From Pseudomonadota bacterium (GTDB lineage Bacteria; Pseudomonadota; Gammaproteobacteria; Steroidobacterales; Steroidobacteraceae), in the NCBI GenBank assembly GCA_025356075.1, contig JANXUT010000025.1:104818-168817 (forward strand): DNA of 64,000 nucleotides, given 5' to 3'. The position numbers and the translations under genes are program-made. The notes below the pieces were generated by a model, which had not been told where the DNA came from, did not search any database, and saw only the letters and a list, made by a program, of their open reading frames with translations. This document shows positions 34,121-42,995 of the stretch, one piece after another. Each line of letters begins with the position of its first letter. Position 1 is the stretch's first letter.

Positions 34121-34663
34121 ATGTCCGTCTCCGTAATTCGATCGCGATGGTTGGCCGCCGTCTGCCTTGCGGCGAGTTCGCTCGCCGCCGCCGCGCCCCC
34201 CGCGGAGGTCGTGCGCTACCCGCTGCTGAACGGCAGCAAATTCCCGATAGCACGGGCAGTCGAGGTTCCTGCGGGTATGACTCTTATATTCCACAGCGGT
34301 ACGACGCCGTCCCCCAAGGATCCTGCCGCGCCCGTCGGAACGCCGGCCTACTGGGGTGACACGAAGGCACAGGCGCTGAGCGCGTTCGCCAATATCAAGG
34401 AGTCGATCGGCGCCATGGGACTTAGCTTCGGTGACGTCGTGAAGATGACGGTCTTCCTGGTCGCGGATCCATCGACGGGCGATACGCACATGGACTTCAA
34501 GGGATTCATGGAAGCCTATACGCAGTATTTCGGCACCGCCGACCAGCCGAACCTTCCTTCGAGGTCGACCGTTCAGGTCGCGGGGCTCGCCTCGCCCGGC
34601 ATGCTGGTTGAGATCGAGGTGGTTCTGGCGAAGCCCGGCGCGAAGCCGGCACCCGCAAAGTAG
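34121..34663 (+). CDS. secreted RidA-family protein
   Basis: A 180-residue protein with a clear signal peptide (SRWLAAVCLAASSLAAAAP), unusual for RidA proteins, which act mostly in the cytoplasm. The Rid fold shows in ANIKESIGAMGLSFGDVVKMTVFLV, FMEAYTQYFG and LPSRSTVQVAGLASPGMLVEIEVVLA; the catalytic-type Arg is present (PSRSTVQV). Exported members of this kind are annotated but their role is unknown. The ATG at 34121 follows GAGGAG. Stands between a CydP-like gene and an acetyltransferase. Confidence 0.88.
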   Translation: MSVSVIRSRWLAAVCLAASSLAAAAPPAEVVRYPLLNGSKFPIARAVEVPAGMTLIFHSGTTPSPKDPAAPVGTPAYWGDTKAQALSAFANIKESIGAMGLSFGDVVKMTVFLVADPSTGDTHMDFKGFMEAYTQYFGTADQPNLPSRSTVQVAGLASPGMLVEIEVVLAKPGAKPAPAK

Positions 34664-34704
34664 CGCAGCGCGCGCAATCCGACTGCCTCCGGAGCGAACC
34701 TCGA

Positions 34705-35253
34705 TTGGTTGCGACGAACCACCGACTGCGACGAGCAGTGCTCGATGACGCGGGTCCACTCGAGCAGCTGATCAAGCTCTCGGCGCGGGTGCTCAGTGTG
34801 CCTGACTACGACGCCGCGCAGATCGAAGCGGCGCTGCTTGGCACGTTCGGCGTCGATACTCAGCTCGTGCGCGATGGCACGTATTTCGTGACCGAGAACG
34901 ACGGCGGCCTGACTGGATGCGGCGGGTGGGGAAGGCGCCGAACTCTGTTCGGCGGCGACGCCGGGCGCGCGCGCGACGCTGCCGAGCTCGATCCACACGT
35001 CGATGCAGCGAGAATCCGGGCGTTCTTCGTGCATCCTGAATATGCCCGCCAGGGGATAGGCTCGGCGATTCTTGCCAGTTGCGAATTCGATGCCGCCGCG
35101 AGCGGCTTCGGCCGCACCGAACTGATGGCGACACTGCCTGGCGTGCGCTTGTACGCCGCGCGTGGCTACGTTGCCGGCGATCCGATCGAGTGGCCACTCG
35201 GCAGCGGTCGATCGATCACCTTCGTACCCATGACCAAGCACCTGGACCGGTAG
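34705..35253 (+). CDS. GNAT-family N-acetyltransferase
   Basis: A 182-residue acetyltransferase. The acetyl-CoA pyrophosphate loop is in FFVHPEYARQGIGSAILASCE (the R/Q-x-x-G-x-G/A motif), followed by a C-terminal beta-hairpin (LYAARGYVAGDP). The N-terminal half is typical of substrate-binding GNAT helices. The start is a TTG with GGAG at 34691; it is not certain. Substrate unknown. No operon partner is obvious. Confidence 0.85.
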   Translation: MVATNHRLRRAVLDDAGPLEQLIKLSARVLSVPDYDAAQIEAALLGTFGVDTQLVRDGTYFVTENDGGLTGCGGWGRRRTLFGGDAGRARDAAELDPHVDAARIRAFFVHPEYARQGIGSAILASCEFDAAASGFGRTELMATLPGVRLYAARGYVAGDPIEWPLGSGRSITFVPMTKHLDR

Positions 35254-35380
35254 CTAACTGGCGCAGCTTGCACACGGCCACTGCGCCAGACTCGCCCTGC
35301 AGGGGCAGCGGTAGTTGCCTGGGCGAGGCTGGCGAGGGCGGCGGCGACGTTCTTCCGTTGGTCGGCGCCGATGGGCGGCG

Positions 35381-35407
35381 GCCGGGCGGTTCCTCGGGCC
35401 GCCCGGC
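35381..35407. terminator. GC-rich hairpin between convergent genes
   Basis: GCCGGGCGG (35381-35389), 9-base loop, CCGCCCGGC (35399-35407), perfect stem, between two convergent genes. No T-run. Confidence 0.4.
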
Positions 35408-35493
35408 GTCATTCGAAGCCGAACCCGGCTGGTCCACACCGCTCGGGTGAGCGCCAGCCACCATCGTCTCCAGGCCCCCGGCCTTTCGGCAGT

Positions 35494-35514
35494 GCGCCGA
35501 CCAACGGTCGGCGC
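35494..35514 (-). terminator. hairpin after the periplasmic hypothetical gene
   Basis: GCGCCGACC-AAC-GGTCGGCGC, a perfect 9-base stem with a 3-base loop, 24 bases beyond the minus-strand stop at 35539. No T-run follows, so termination is inferred from position only. Confidence 0.4.
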
Positions 35515-35538
35515 CGCCGTTGCTGCCTCCTTCGCGGT

Positions 35539-36951
35539 TCACCGCATTGCCACCGTCGTGCGCTTCCAGATCGAGTCCTGCCACCGGGCGAACGTCGGCA
35601 AGAGTTCCGGCGTGCTCGCGGAGTGCTCCGTCGCGAGAGTGTCGAGCCGGACAACCTCGAAACGACGCCGGAACCGGCCATCCAGCTGGTGCTCGCGCAC
35701 CACCAGCATCCGCTTCGCCCCGGGCACCCAGCCGGCGAACTCGATGTAGCCGAGCCCGGGGTTGCTGGTGGCGGGCGGAAGCACGTCGATCGTCCAGCCG
35801 CGCGCCGTCTGGTGGAACAGCCACAGCTCGCGCCAGGTGGCGAGTGGCTGGACTGCGAGCGCGAGGGCGGTGCCGGACCAATTGCTGTTGGCGGAGGCGA
35901 GCCAGACGCTTCCGAACGTGCATCGCTGCGCGAGCGGATTGCGGACATCGTGCTTGGCGTCCTGGAGCAGCACGCAGGTTTCTCCGGGCACGCCGGGAGT
36001 GGTGGTGACGGTGAGTTTGCCGCCGCGCTTCTGTGCCGATTCGGCGCCCCACCTCGACGCACCGACCCGGACGGCCGAATCGGTGTAGTCGGTGGCGTCC
36101 TCGTCGCTGAGTTCGGTCTTGTTGACCGCCGCGAGCTCCTGCACCGCGCGCTCGGCCGCGCCCTGCGGGATCTCGCTGCGACGAACCTGGGCGAATGCGA
36201 GTTCCGCCCACACGCCCGCGCGCCGCAAGTGGACGCGGTTCAAGAGTTCCGGGTCGAGGCCCGTCGACGGGACGCGATCCAGCACTTCCGCCCGCCACCG
36301 GTCCACCTCATACTGGTCGGTCGGCCCGAGACTCGGGTCGACGCATTCGTTTCGCGTGAGCCCGAGTGCCGCGCGAGCACGCTGCGGCGCGTCGGCGGAC
36401 GGCATCCCGAGCACGCGTCGCAGCATCTCGCCGTCGTAGCAGACCTGCATCGAACCGTCACGCTCGAAGCGTTTCATCTTTACGCCTAACTGCGCGACGA
36501 CGTCGAGGTGCGCCGCCAGCGTCGCCTCGCTCGCCTTCACGCGATTCGTCGATGCGCGCAGCGCGAGCCGGTCCGCCATCGTGCCGATCGCATCGAACGG
36601 CTCGGCAGTGATTGCTTCGGCCGGAACCGCCTTCAGGTAGGCCGCGGCGTAGCTGATGCCGAGCGCCTCGGATCCGGGCGAGTCGCGCAGGAATCGCACG
36701 ACGGTCAGGAGCTCGGGCGCATCGCCCGGCGCGAGCGAGGTAACACGAACCTGCGAGGCCTTGATGTAGCCGGCGCGCTCGCGGCGGTGGTCGTAGACCT
36801 GCAGGTAGTCGAGCTTCTGGCCGCGGATCTCCAGGACTTCGCCCTGCCAGAGCCCGGCCTGCTGAGTCGCCGAATCGCGCGGCGCCGCACGCAGCGACGA
36901 CTGGTTCTGAGTCACGATGGCGATGGTAGCCACGGTAGTTGCGAGGATCAT
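35539..36951 (-). CDS. periplasmic protein of unknown function
   Basis: A 470-residue protein with a short hydrophobic N-terminus and then an SH3-like opening (LWQGEVLEIRGQKLDYLQVY, RAGYIKASQVRV). The middle is helical (about 90-300) and the end is beta-rich (WRELWLFHQTARGWTIDVLPP). No family or catalytic motif was recognised. Its ATG overlaps the stop of the SPFH gene by 4 bases, so the two are translationally coupled and probably act together at the membrane. Confidence 0.85.
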   Translation of the reverse strand: MILATTVATIAIVTQNQSSLRAAPRDSATQQAGLWQGEVLEIRGQKLDYLQVYDHRRERAGYIKASQVRVTSLAPGDAPELLTVVRFLRDSPGSEALGISYAAAYLKAVPAEAITAEPFDAIGTMADRLALRASTNRVKASEATLAAHLDVVAQLGVKMKRFERDGSMQVCYDGEMLRRVLGMPSADAPQRARAALGLTRNECVDPSLGPTDQYEVDRWRAEVLDRVPSTGLDPELLNRVHLRRAGVWAELAFAQVRRSEIPQGAAERAVQELAAVNKTELSDEDATDYTDSAVRVGASRWGAESAQKRGGKLTVTTTPGVPGETCVLLQDAKHDVRNPLAQRCTFGSVWLASANSNWSGTALALAVQPLATWRELWLFHQTARGWTIDVLPPATSNPGLGYIEFAGWVPGAKRMLVVREHQLDGRFRRRFEVVRLDTLATEHSASTPELLPTFARWQDSIWKRTTVAMR

Positions 36952-38165
36952 TTTGCCCCCAGTAGTGTTGAGCCTATGAATCCACCGTTTGCGGGCGGTG
37001 GCGCGATGATCACCTGGACCTTGTCTGACAGCTTGTCGGCGAGGGTCTTCTGGATCAGCAGCGGATGCTGCGTGATCAGCACGCCCTCGCGCTCCATCTG
37101 CTCGCTGTTGGCCTTGCCGACCCGCTCGAGGCGATAGACTTCCGCGTCGGCGAGCTTCTGGCGTGAATCCGCCTCGCCCGCGGCCTCGATGCGCCGCGCG
37201 GCGGCAGTGCCTTCGGCGGAGCGGATGCGTGCCACCTTTTCAGCTTCAGCCTCGAGCTGGCGCTGCTCGATCTGCTTTTGCTTGAACGGGATGACATGCT
37301 TCATGGCCTCCTCCTGCGCGCGAGCCGCGATCACCTGCTCGACGGCCGCGGCCTCCGCCGCCTTCTCCCGGCGGACCTTGTCGGCCTCGCCCTCGAGCGC
37401 GATCTCCTTGACGCGCTTGTCCTTGAGCTCGAGCGTGAAGCGCATTTTTTCGCTCTCGAGTTCCTCGGCGAGCAGCTTGTCCATGCCATTGCGGTAGTCC
37501 TGCGGCAGGTCGACCTTGCCCATCTCGACGCCGCGAAGCAGCAGCCCGCTGGCGCCGAGCCGGGGACGCAGTTCCGATTCGATCGTCTGCTGGATCTCGG
37601 CGCGCTTGCTCGAGAAGATCTCCCGGACCGTGTAGCGGGCGAACAGCTTGTAGATGACGCCGTCCACGGCAGGGCGGACGATTTCGCCGGCAACGTCATC
37701 CGGCAGCTCCCTGGAAAGGACCGTGATGTGCTTGGGGTCGATCGCGTAGCGGACCGTGAGGTCGACGCCCAGCGAAAGACCTTCCACCGACTGGAACGGG
37801 GACTCGCCGGTCGCCTTGGCGCTACCCTCCGGGCGGTAGACTTGGTCGCGCGTCGCGAAGCTGCGCACCTGGTGGATGCCCGGGAGCACCAGCAGGCTGC
37901 CTTCGCCGAAGGAGGCAACGCGGCCGCTGTAGCGGTTGCTACGGATGACGACGGTCCCGCGTGGCACCGTCTGGACGAGCGGGTGGGTCCACGCCATGTA
38001 GCTGATCGCCGTGACGACCACCAGTGCGAAGAGCGGCAGCCGTGCGCGCCGCAGGGTAGCGGCGGCGGCAGGAGCCCCATCCGCGGTGCGCCGGGCGAGC
38101 CAGCTGGCCGGCCGGCCGATAGTCGAGCGCAGGATCTCAAGGAGGCGTTCGAGGCGGGCGGACAT
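36948..38165 (-). CDS. SPFH/Band 7 (prohibitin-like) membrane protein
   Basis: A 405-residue protein. A single membrane helix (about 33-52, RLPLFALVVVTAISYMAW) anchors it; the SPFH domain spans about 55-230 (VPRGTVVIRSNRYSGRVASF, SLGVDLTVRYAIDP, FSSKRAEIQQTIE, LGASGLLLRGVEMG), followed by a long charged Ala/Glu coiled coil (about 235-350). SPFH proteins build oligomeric membrane scaffolds that control proteases or lipid domains. The ATG at 38165 removes an unlikely extension. It is coupled to the periplasmic gene downstream and divergent from a two-component system, which may control it. Confidence 0.9.
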   Translation of the reverse strand: MSARLERLLEILRSTIGRPASWLARRTADGAPAAAATLRRARLPLFALVVVTAISYMAWTHPLVQTVPRGTVVIRSNRYSGRVASFGEGSLLVLPGIHQVRSFATRDQVYRPEGSAKATGESPFQSVEGLSLGVDLTVRYAIDPKHITVLSRELPDDVAGEIVRPAVDGVIYKLFARYTVREIFSSKRAEIQQTIESELRPRLGASGLLLRGVEMGKVDLPQDYRNGMDKLLAEELESEKMRFTLELKDKRVKEIALEGEADKVRREKAAEAAAVEQVIAARAQEEAMKHVIPFKQKQIEQRQLEAEAEKVARIRSAEGTAAARRIEAAGEADSRQKLADAEVYRLERVGKANSEQMEREGVLITQHPLLIQKTLADKLSDKVQVIIAPPPANGGFIGSTLLGAK

Positions 38166-38390
38166 GCGGCAGGACTCCTTTGGTTGCAGTGGCCGGGCGT
38201 TGTCCACCGGTCGGGCAATCAACGCGCGGAAGCCTTAATCTGGGAGCGATTCTTGAGCGGGCTAACCGGAGCGCTCAATGTCGTCGGCAGGGCACTTGGT
38301 TCCGGCGGCGGAAGAAACACTCACGCCGCTGGCAGCCAGGACCACGGATAATTACCGGGACCGGACGTGCGCGCGGGGCAGGGGGCCGAG

Positions 38391-39089
38391 ATGGTGAAGG
38401 TCGCGGTGATCGAGGACGATGTCCCGACCAGCAATCAGCTGCGGGGCTGGATCGAGACCGCCCGTCCGGGCGCCGTCGTCGACCAATGGTTCACTCGCGA
38501 CGACGCCGCGGCGGCGATCGAGCGGGAGGTCTACGACCTGGTCGTGCTCGACATCGAGCTTGGCCGCGAACGCCACGCCGGCGTCGCGATCATCAATGCG
38601 ATAAACAAGCGACGCGGCACGCCCGTGCTCGTCGTGTCCGGCATGCCTGCCAGCATCTACCGCAGCATCATGAAGGCGCTCGATGCGTGGGACTACCTGC
38701 AGAAGAGCGATTTCGCCGAGCAGGAATTCATCGAGACGGTCCTCGACATGCTCCGCTCGGCGAAAGCGAGACTACCGAGCGTGCCGGCCGCGGTCGTGCC
38801 GGGCGAGGTGGAGCTGTCACTCGATCCGCTGCGCCAGAACTCACCGTTGTGGCGCGGCGAACGCGTGAACCTGCCGCTGACGGCGCAGCGGATTCTAGCG
38901 GCCCTCTACCAGAAGCGCGGCCAGGTCGTTTCGTACGACGAACTCTTCCAGGTCGTGAAGAGCGGCCGGAACCGTGACAACGTGCGCAAGCACGTCAGCA
39001 CGATTCGCGAGGCGTTCCGGGAGATCGACCCAGCCTTCGACTGCATCGAGAACGTGCCGATGCGCGGATTTCGCTGGACGACGGACTGA
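38391..39089 (+). CDS. OmpR-type response regulator
   Basis: A 232-residue regulator with a receiver (acidic pair Glu8-Asp9-Asp10, phospho-acceptor Asp54 in LVVLDIELG, Lys in YLQKSDF) and a C-terminal winged helix (about 150-230, NLPLTAQRILAALYQKRGQV, NRDNVRKHVSTIREAF). The receiver's Thr/Ser (LVVSGMP) is present. The ATG at 38391 follows GGGGG. Its stop overlaps the kinase start by one base. It likely binds promoters in this neighbourhood, including the divergent SPFH operon. Confidence 0.93.
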   Translation: MVKVAVIEDDVPTSNQLRGWIETARPGAVVDQWFTRDDAAAAIEREVYDLVVLDIELGRERHAGVAIINAINKRRGTPVLVVSGMPASIYRSIMKALDAWDYLQKSDFAEQEFIETVLDMLRSAKARLPSVPAAVVPGEVELSLDPLRQNSPLWRGERVNLPLTAQRILAALYQKRGQVVSYDELFQVVKSGRNRDNVRKHVSTIREAFREIDPAFDCIENVPMRGFRWTTD

Positions 39090-41149
39090 TGGCTTCTTGG
39101 CGCGACCGCGTACCGGTCCGGCTGCGGGCCTTTTTTCGCGGCGTCTTCCTGCTGCTCGCGATCGCGACCATCGCGCTCGCGCTGAGCGTCTTGCGGGAAG
39201 AGAAGCAGCAGAGCTACCGGGGTTACCGGGACCTCTTCGGCAAGAGCGTCGAGCAGATCTCGGCCCGGCTGCAGCACCCGACCGGGCAGCTTGCGCTTCT
39301 GAATCCGCCGCCGGTCGGCCAGGCCGCATCGCCGAGCCGCCCGCTGATGCTGCCGTTCGCCGCCATCGACTTCGATGACCGCGCCAAGGCGCAGCAGGCG
39401 GCGGAAATGACGGGTTGCCTCGCTCAGTATGGGAACCACGCGGAGCTATGCATCGCCGTCGGCAACAACGCGCGCGCCGGAGGGTTCATCTACGTGGTCG
39501 GAGCCTTCGCCAGTGGACCGCTCGTCGCGCACCCCATCGGGGAGCTCGACCTTTCACGAGCGCATCGCCTGCGGGTCGAAGTCAGCATGCGCGGCGAACG
39601 CTATCGCTGGATAGCGCCGCTCGAGGCGGCGGCGACGCGCCCCGGCGCGGAGCTGCGTGGCAGGCTCGCCGGGTTCGTCGTCGACGCCGACGGCAACCTG
39701 GCGCGCCGACCGGAACGCGAATTCCGTGGCTGGCTGTGGCAAGACCCGCTCTGCTTGCTGGAAGGCGCCTTGCCTGTTCCGGATACCGACAATTGCACCA
39801 AGCGATCGTTCTTCTCGGTGCGCCTGCCGATCGAGGTCCTGCGCGAGGAGCTCTACCAGAATCCGCACGTGACATGGCCGCCGGCCGACGTCGCCGCGAT
39901 CCAGGTGCACCTGCAGGTACTCCCGCCCGGCGAGGCGGCGCCATTGTTCGACAGTGATCGCGGGCGTGCCTCCTTGCCGTTCACGTTGCGCGACCTCGCG
40001 CCACTGCTGCTGGCGGGTGAGCAGCTGCACATTCGCAAGCTTGGTGGCAACGGGGCTGAGCTGATCTCGCTGGTCGGCGCGGAACTTGGCTCGCAGCCAC
40101 CACCCCTGCTGAGCCGCATCATCCGGCGGCTACCGGTCGCCGGCTACGACCTCCCCGTCGCCGCTCGCCAGACGATCGCGACGCCGATGGGCGAGTTTGG
40201 GCTGGACTTTTCGGGCGACGTGCGCGGCATCGATCGCGCCCTCGGCCTCGTCGCCAGTCGGCTGTCCTGGTTCGTCGCGGCGATGCTCGCCGCCATCGTA
40301 CTGGCGTGGCTCGCGATCGAGATCCGCATCATCCGGCGCATCACGCTGTTGACGACGCGCGCCGCCTCCGTCAAGCGGTCGGTGCATGCCTCGGAAGGCC
40401 TTATCGCTCACGACTTACAAGGCCTTCGCGGTCGCGACGAGCTCGGTCTCCTGGCCGGAGTCCTGTCGGACCTGTTGCAGCGGATCAACGAAGACGTGAA
40501 GCGAGAGCAGATCCGCACGCAGCAGGAGCAGGACATGTGGCATGCCGTCGGCCACGAGATCCTCTCGCCGCTGCAATCCCTGATGGCCCTGCATCCGGCG
40601 GCAGATGATCCCAGCCAACGCTACATTCACCGCATGCAACGGGCCGTCCGCGTCCTCTATGGAAGTGCCTCGCCGGGCGAGGCGATCCTCTCCGCCAACG
40701 TGCAGATCAGCACGCTCGACGTGCACGGGTTCCTGCAGCGCGTTGCCGACAACGCCGAGCACGCGGGCATTCCGCGGGTCACGTTCCAGGGGGGCGAGCA
40801 AGCGGTGATCGTGAAGGCCGACGAGCACTCGCTCGAGGACGTCATTACGCACGTTCTCAGTAACGCCGCCCGCTACCGGACCGCCGGCACCGCCATCGAG
40901 ATCGAGCTTCGATCAAGTTCCACCGGTGCTGAAGTTCGGATCTACAACGAAGGCCCTGCGATCGATGCGGAGCTGCTCGAACGAATCTTCGAATACGGGG
41001 TTTCCGATGCTACCGATAGCGGCGCACACGGCAACCGCGGGCAGGGCCTGTTCGTCGCGAAGACCTACATGGCAAAGATGGGCGGAACGATCGCGGCACG
41101 CAACCTCAAGCGGGGGGTCGAGTTCGTGCTCACGCTGGCACTCGCCTGA
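39089..41149 (+). CDS. membrane sensor histidine kinase
   Basis: A 686-residue kinase with a first helix (about 12-32), a very large periplasmic sensor (about 35-385) with no recognised family, a second helix (about 390-410), a HAMP-like stretch, and a transmitter. The phospho-acceptor is His489 in MWHAVGHEILSPLQSL (Glu-Ile-Leu variant of the common HDLRTPL). ATP-binding boxes are LSNAARYRTAG, IYNEGPAI and NRGQGLFVAK. The G1 box is altered (EGP instead of DxGxG), so kinase activity may be weak or atypical. One-base overlap with the regulator upstream. Confidence 0.9.
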   Translation: MASWRDRVPVRLRAFFRGVFLLLAIATIALALSVLREEKQQSYRGYRDLFGKSVEQISARLQHPTGQLALLNPPPVGQAASPSRPLMLPFAAIDFDDRAKAQQAAEMTGCLAQYGNHAELCIAVGNNARAGGFIYVVGAFASGPLVAHPIGELDLSRAHRLRVEVSMRGERYRWIAPLEAAATRPGAELRGRLAGFVVDADGNLARRPEREFRGWLWQDPLCLLEGALPVPDTDNCTKRSFFSVRLPIEVLREELYQNPHVTWPPADVAAIQVHLQVLPPGEAAPLFDSDRGRASLPFTLRDLAPLLLAGEQLHIRKLGGNGAELISLVGAELGSQPPPLLSRIIRRLPVAGYDLPVAARQTIATPMGEFGLDFSGDVRGIDRALGLVASRLSWFVAAMLAAIVLAWLAIEIRIIRRITLLTTRAASVKRSVHASEGLIAHDLQGLRGRDELGLLAGVLSDLLQRINEDVKREQIRTQQEQDMWHAVGHEILSPLQSLMALHPAADDPSQRYIHRMQRAVRVLYGSASPGEAILSANVQISTLDVHGFLQRVADNAEHAGIPRVTFQGGEQAVIVKADEHSLEDVITHVLSNAARYRTAGTAIEIELRSSSTGAEVRIYNEGPAIDAELLERIFEYGVSDATDSGAHGNRGQGLFVAKTYMAKMGGTIAARNLKRGVEFVLTLALA

Positions 41150-41219
41150 ACGCGGCCGTTCCCACCGGGACGGATGTTGAGCTAGAGTGACTGGAGACAA
41201 GAACGAAGGGGAGAGCGCC

Positions 41220-41639
41220 ATGATCGCTGGAATGTCGACCGCTGCGTTCACGCAGCTGCATGTGCTCATCAGCCTGGTCGGAATCCTGTCGGGACTCATC
41301 GTGTTGGCGGGCATGTGGTCGGCCAAGCGACTGCCAGGATGGACCGCGCTCTACCTATCGACGACCGTCCTCACCAGCGTGACCGGTTTCCTTTTCCATT
41401 CGAAGGCATTCGGTCCGCCCCACGTGTTCGGCGTCATCTCGCTGGCTGTGCTCGCGGTTACGATTGTCGCCCTCTACAAGTACCGATTGATGGGCGCATC
41501 GCGCTGGATCTACGTCGTCGGCGCGGTGCTCGCGCTCTATCTCAACGCGTTCGTCGCGGTCGTGCAGGCGTTCCAGAAGGTCTCCTTCCTGAAGCCCCTC
41601 GCGCCGACGGGTTCTGAGCCGCCGTTTGCGATCGCGTAG
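41220..41639 (+). CDS. four-helix membrane protein, truncated by in-frame TAG
   Basis: A 139-residue integral membrane protein with helices near residues 8-30, 37-55, 63-82 and 92-115; it ends PTGSEPPFAIA then TAG. The frame stays open past the TAG for 23 more codons (to 41711), reading LIVLALFIAAGFRAVRKF, which is the final helix I expect in this family after a Gln. So the natural protein is about 163 residues and the TAG is probably a CAG-to-TAG nonsense change. The ATG at 41220 follows AGGGGAGAG. Function of the family is unknown. Convergent with the PaaK-like ligase. Confidence 0.75.
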   Translation: MIAGMSTAAFTQLHVLISLVGILSGLIVLAGMWSAKRLPGWTALYLSTTVLTSVTGFLFHSKAFGPPHVFGVISLAVLAVTIVALYKYRLMGASRWIYVVGAVLALYLNAFVAVVQAFQKVSFLKPLAPTGSEPPFAIA

Positions 41640-41711
41640 CTCATCGTCCTCGCGCTATTCATCGCAGCCGGATTCCGGGCGGTAAGGAAATTCCATCCGA
41701 CGGGGTCCTAG
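41637..41711 (+). other. in-frame continuation of the membrane-protein gene beyond the amber codon
   Basis: TAG at 41637-41639, then 23 sense codons and a second TAG at 41709-41711. The encoded segment is a hydrophobic helix ending in KFHP, a plausible C-terminus for the gene upstream; by chance a second frame so consistent with the protein would be unlikely. Confidence 0.65.
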
Positions 41712-41726
41712 CGCCCGGCGGCCGTC

Positions 41727-42986
41727 CTACCCACGCGGGGCCGCTGGCGCACCGCTCGTGCCGTCGGCAGGGCGCGCGCGGCGTGCGACGATCAACGGCG
41801 CCTTTCCCGAGGCGCCGCGCGGCATCTCAGCCACGCGCTCGATTGCAAGCGCGACGGGCAGCGCGCCTTGGGCGGCGAGCACACGCTGAAGCGAGTCGGC
41901 GACGCGGGCGGTCACAACCGCATCGGCGCCGGCGAGCCGCACGGCCAGGCCCGAATCAAGCTGTTCGACCTGCCAGGCGGCCACGGCCACTCCCTCGAAT
42001 GCGTCGTGGAAGTGATTCGGATGCACGGCGACCGTTCCACCGCCGCGGGCCGGAAATGACAGGATGTCTTCTTCGCGGCCGTCGATCGCCTCGATGACGC
42101 GGTACGGGCGACCGCACGGGCATGGCTCCTGCGACACCCGCACGAGGTCGCTGAGCTCATAGCGGATCAGCGGCTGCGTGAATCGCCCGAGGACCGTGAG
42201 GAGGATGCGGGCGCCCTGCTCGCCGGCCGGGACAGCCTGGCCGCGGTCATCGACTACCTCGACGATGGCGCCGTTCTCGAACAGGTGCTTGCGGCCGTGG
42301 CCGCACTCACTCGCGATCGGTGCGTATTCGGTGGCGCCGTAGGTGTCCTGGATCTCGATCGACCACGCCTGCCGCACGAGGCTGCGTACTTCGGCCGTGA
42401 GCATTTCAGCGCTGGTTGCAACGTTCCGAAGTCGAATTGCGAGCCGCCCCGCATTTTGCTCCGCTGCCAGCTGGCGCAGCACCGACGGGTAGGTCGCAAG
42501 AGCCTCGGGGCGCCATTCGTTGAGACGGTCGACGAGCTCCGCGAGCGGGGCTCCGGCATCGAGCCGAAGCGCCGGCGCCACCCGGTTCGCGAGTGCCTGG
42601 CCGACCCGCGCGGAGTAGTGCCAGGGTGCGCTGGCTGCGATCAGCGCCGCGCGCGGTGGCCGCCGCCGGGGGCTTCCCGGAGTTGCCCAGGCGATCGGCC
42701 GGGTGATCGCGGCGATCGCGCGTATCCATTCGCGGTCGTTGAAGAGAAAGACGCCACGCCGGCCTGTGCTACCGGAGGTCGCGAGCACGACGTACCGATC
42801 AAGGTACCGGGCGGGGCCGCCGTTGCGCAGGTACGCTTCCGCCTTCGCGAGACGGATCCGGCGATCGGTCACCACGTCGTCGAAGCGTTCCATCAATTGG
42901 CTCTTCGTCAGGATGGGCAATGCCGAGAGCGGGTGCTGCTCGAGGCCGCGATGGAAGTCGCGGTAGAACGGCGAGTGCGCGCGCAC
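41727..42986 (-). CDS. PaaK/CapK-like adenylate-forming ligase, 5' part cut off by in-frame TAG
   Basis: A 419-residue adenylate-forming enzyme as drawn, from GTG 42986. ATP-binding P-loop VVLATSGSTGRRG, IQDTYGATEYAPIA, RYELSDLVRV and a C-terminal lid with ASGKAPLIV and a Cys-containing CPCGRPY block match the phenylacetate-CoA-ligase-like group. Adenylation to an acyl-CoA or acyl-AMP is expected; substrate unknown. The real N-terminus appears to lie further upstream: the same frame runs back through a TAG (42996-42998) to an ATG at 43115 and reads as the missing N-terminal helix of the family. The GTG used here may not be a natural start. Confidence 0.72.
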   Translation of the reverse strand: MRAHSPFYRDFHRGLEQHPLSALPILTKSQLMERFDDVVTDRRIRLAKAEAYLRNGGPARYLDRYVVLATSGSTGRRGVFLFNDREWIRAIAAITRPIAWATPGSPRRRPPRAALIAASAPWHYSARVGQALANRVAPALRLDAGAPLAELVDRLNEWRPEALATYPSVLRQLAAEQNAGRLAIRLRNVATSAEMLTAEVRSLVRQAWSIEIQDTYGATEYAPIASECGHGRKHLFENGAIVEVVDDRGQAVPAGEQGARILLTVLGRFTQPLIRYELSDLVRVSQEPCPCGRPYRVIEAIDGREEDILSFPARGGGTVAVHPNHFHDAFEGVAVAAWQVEQLDSGLAVRLAGADAVVTARVADSLQRVLAAQGALPVALAIERVAEMPRGASGKAPLIVARRARPADGTSGAPAAPRG

Positions 42987-42995
42987 GAACGCCCG

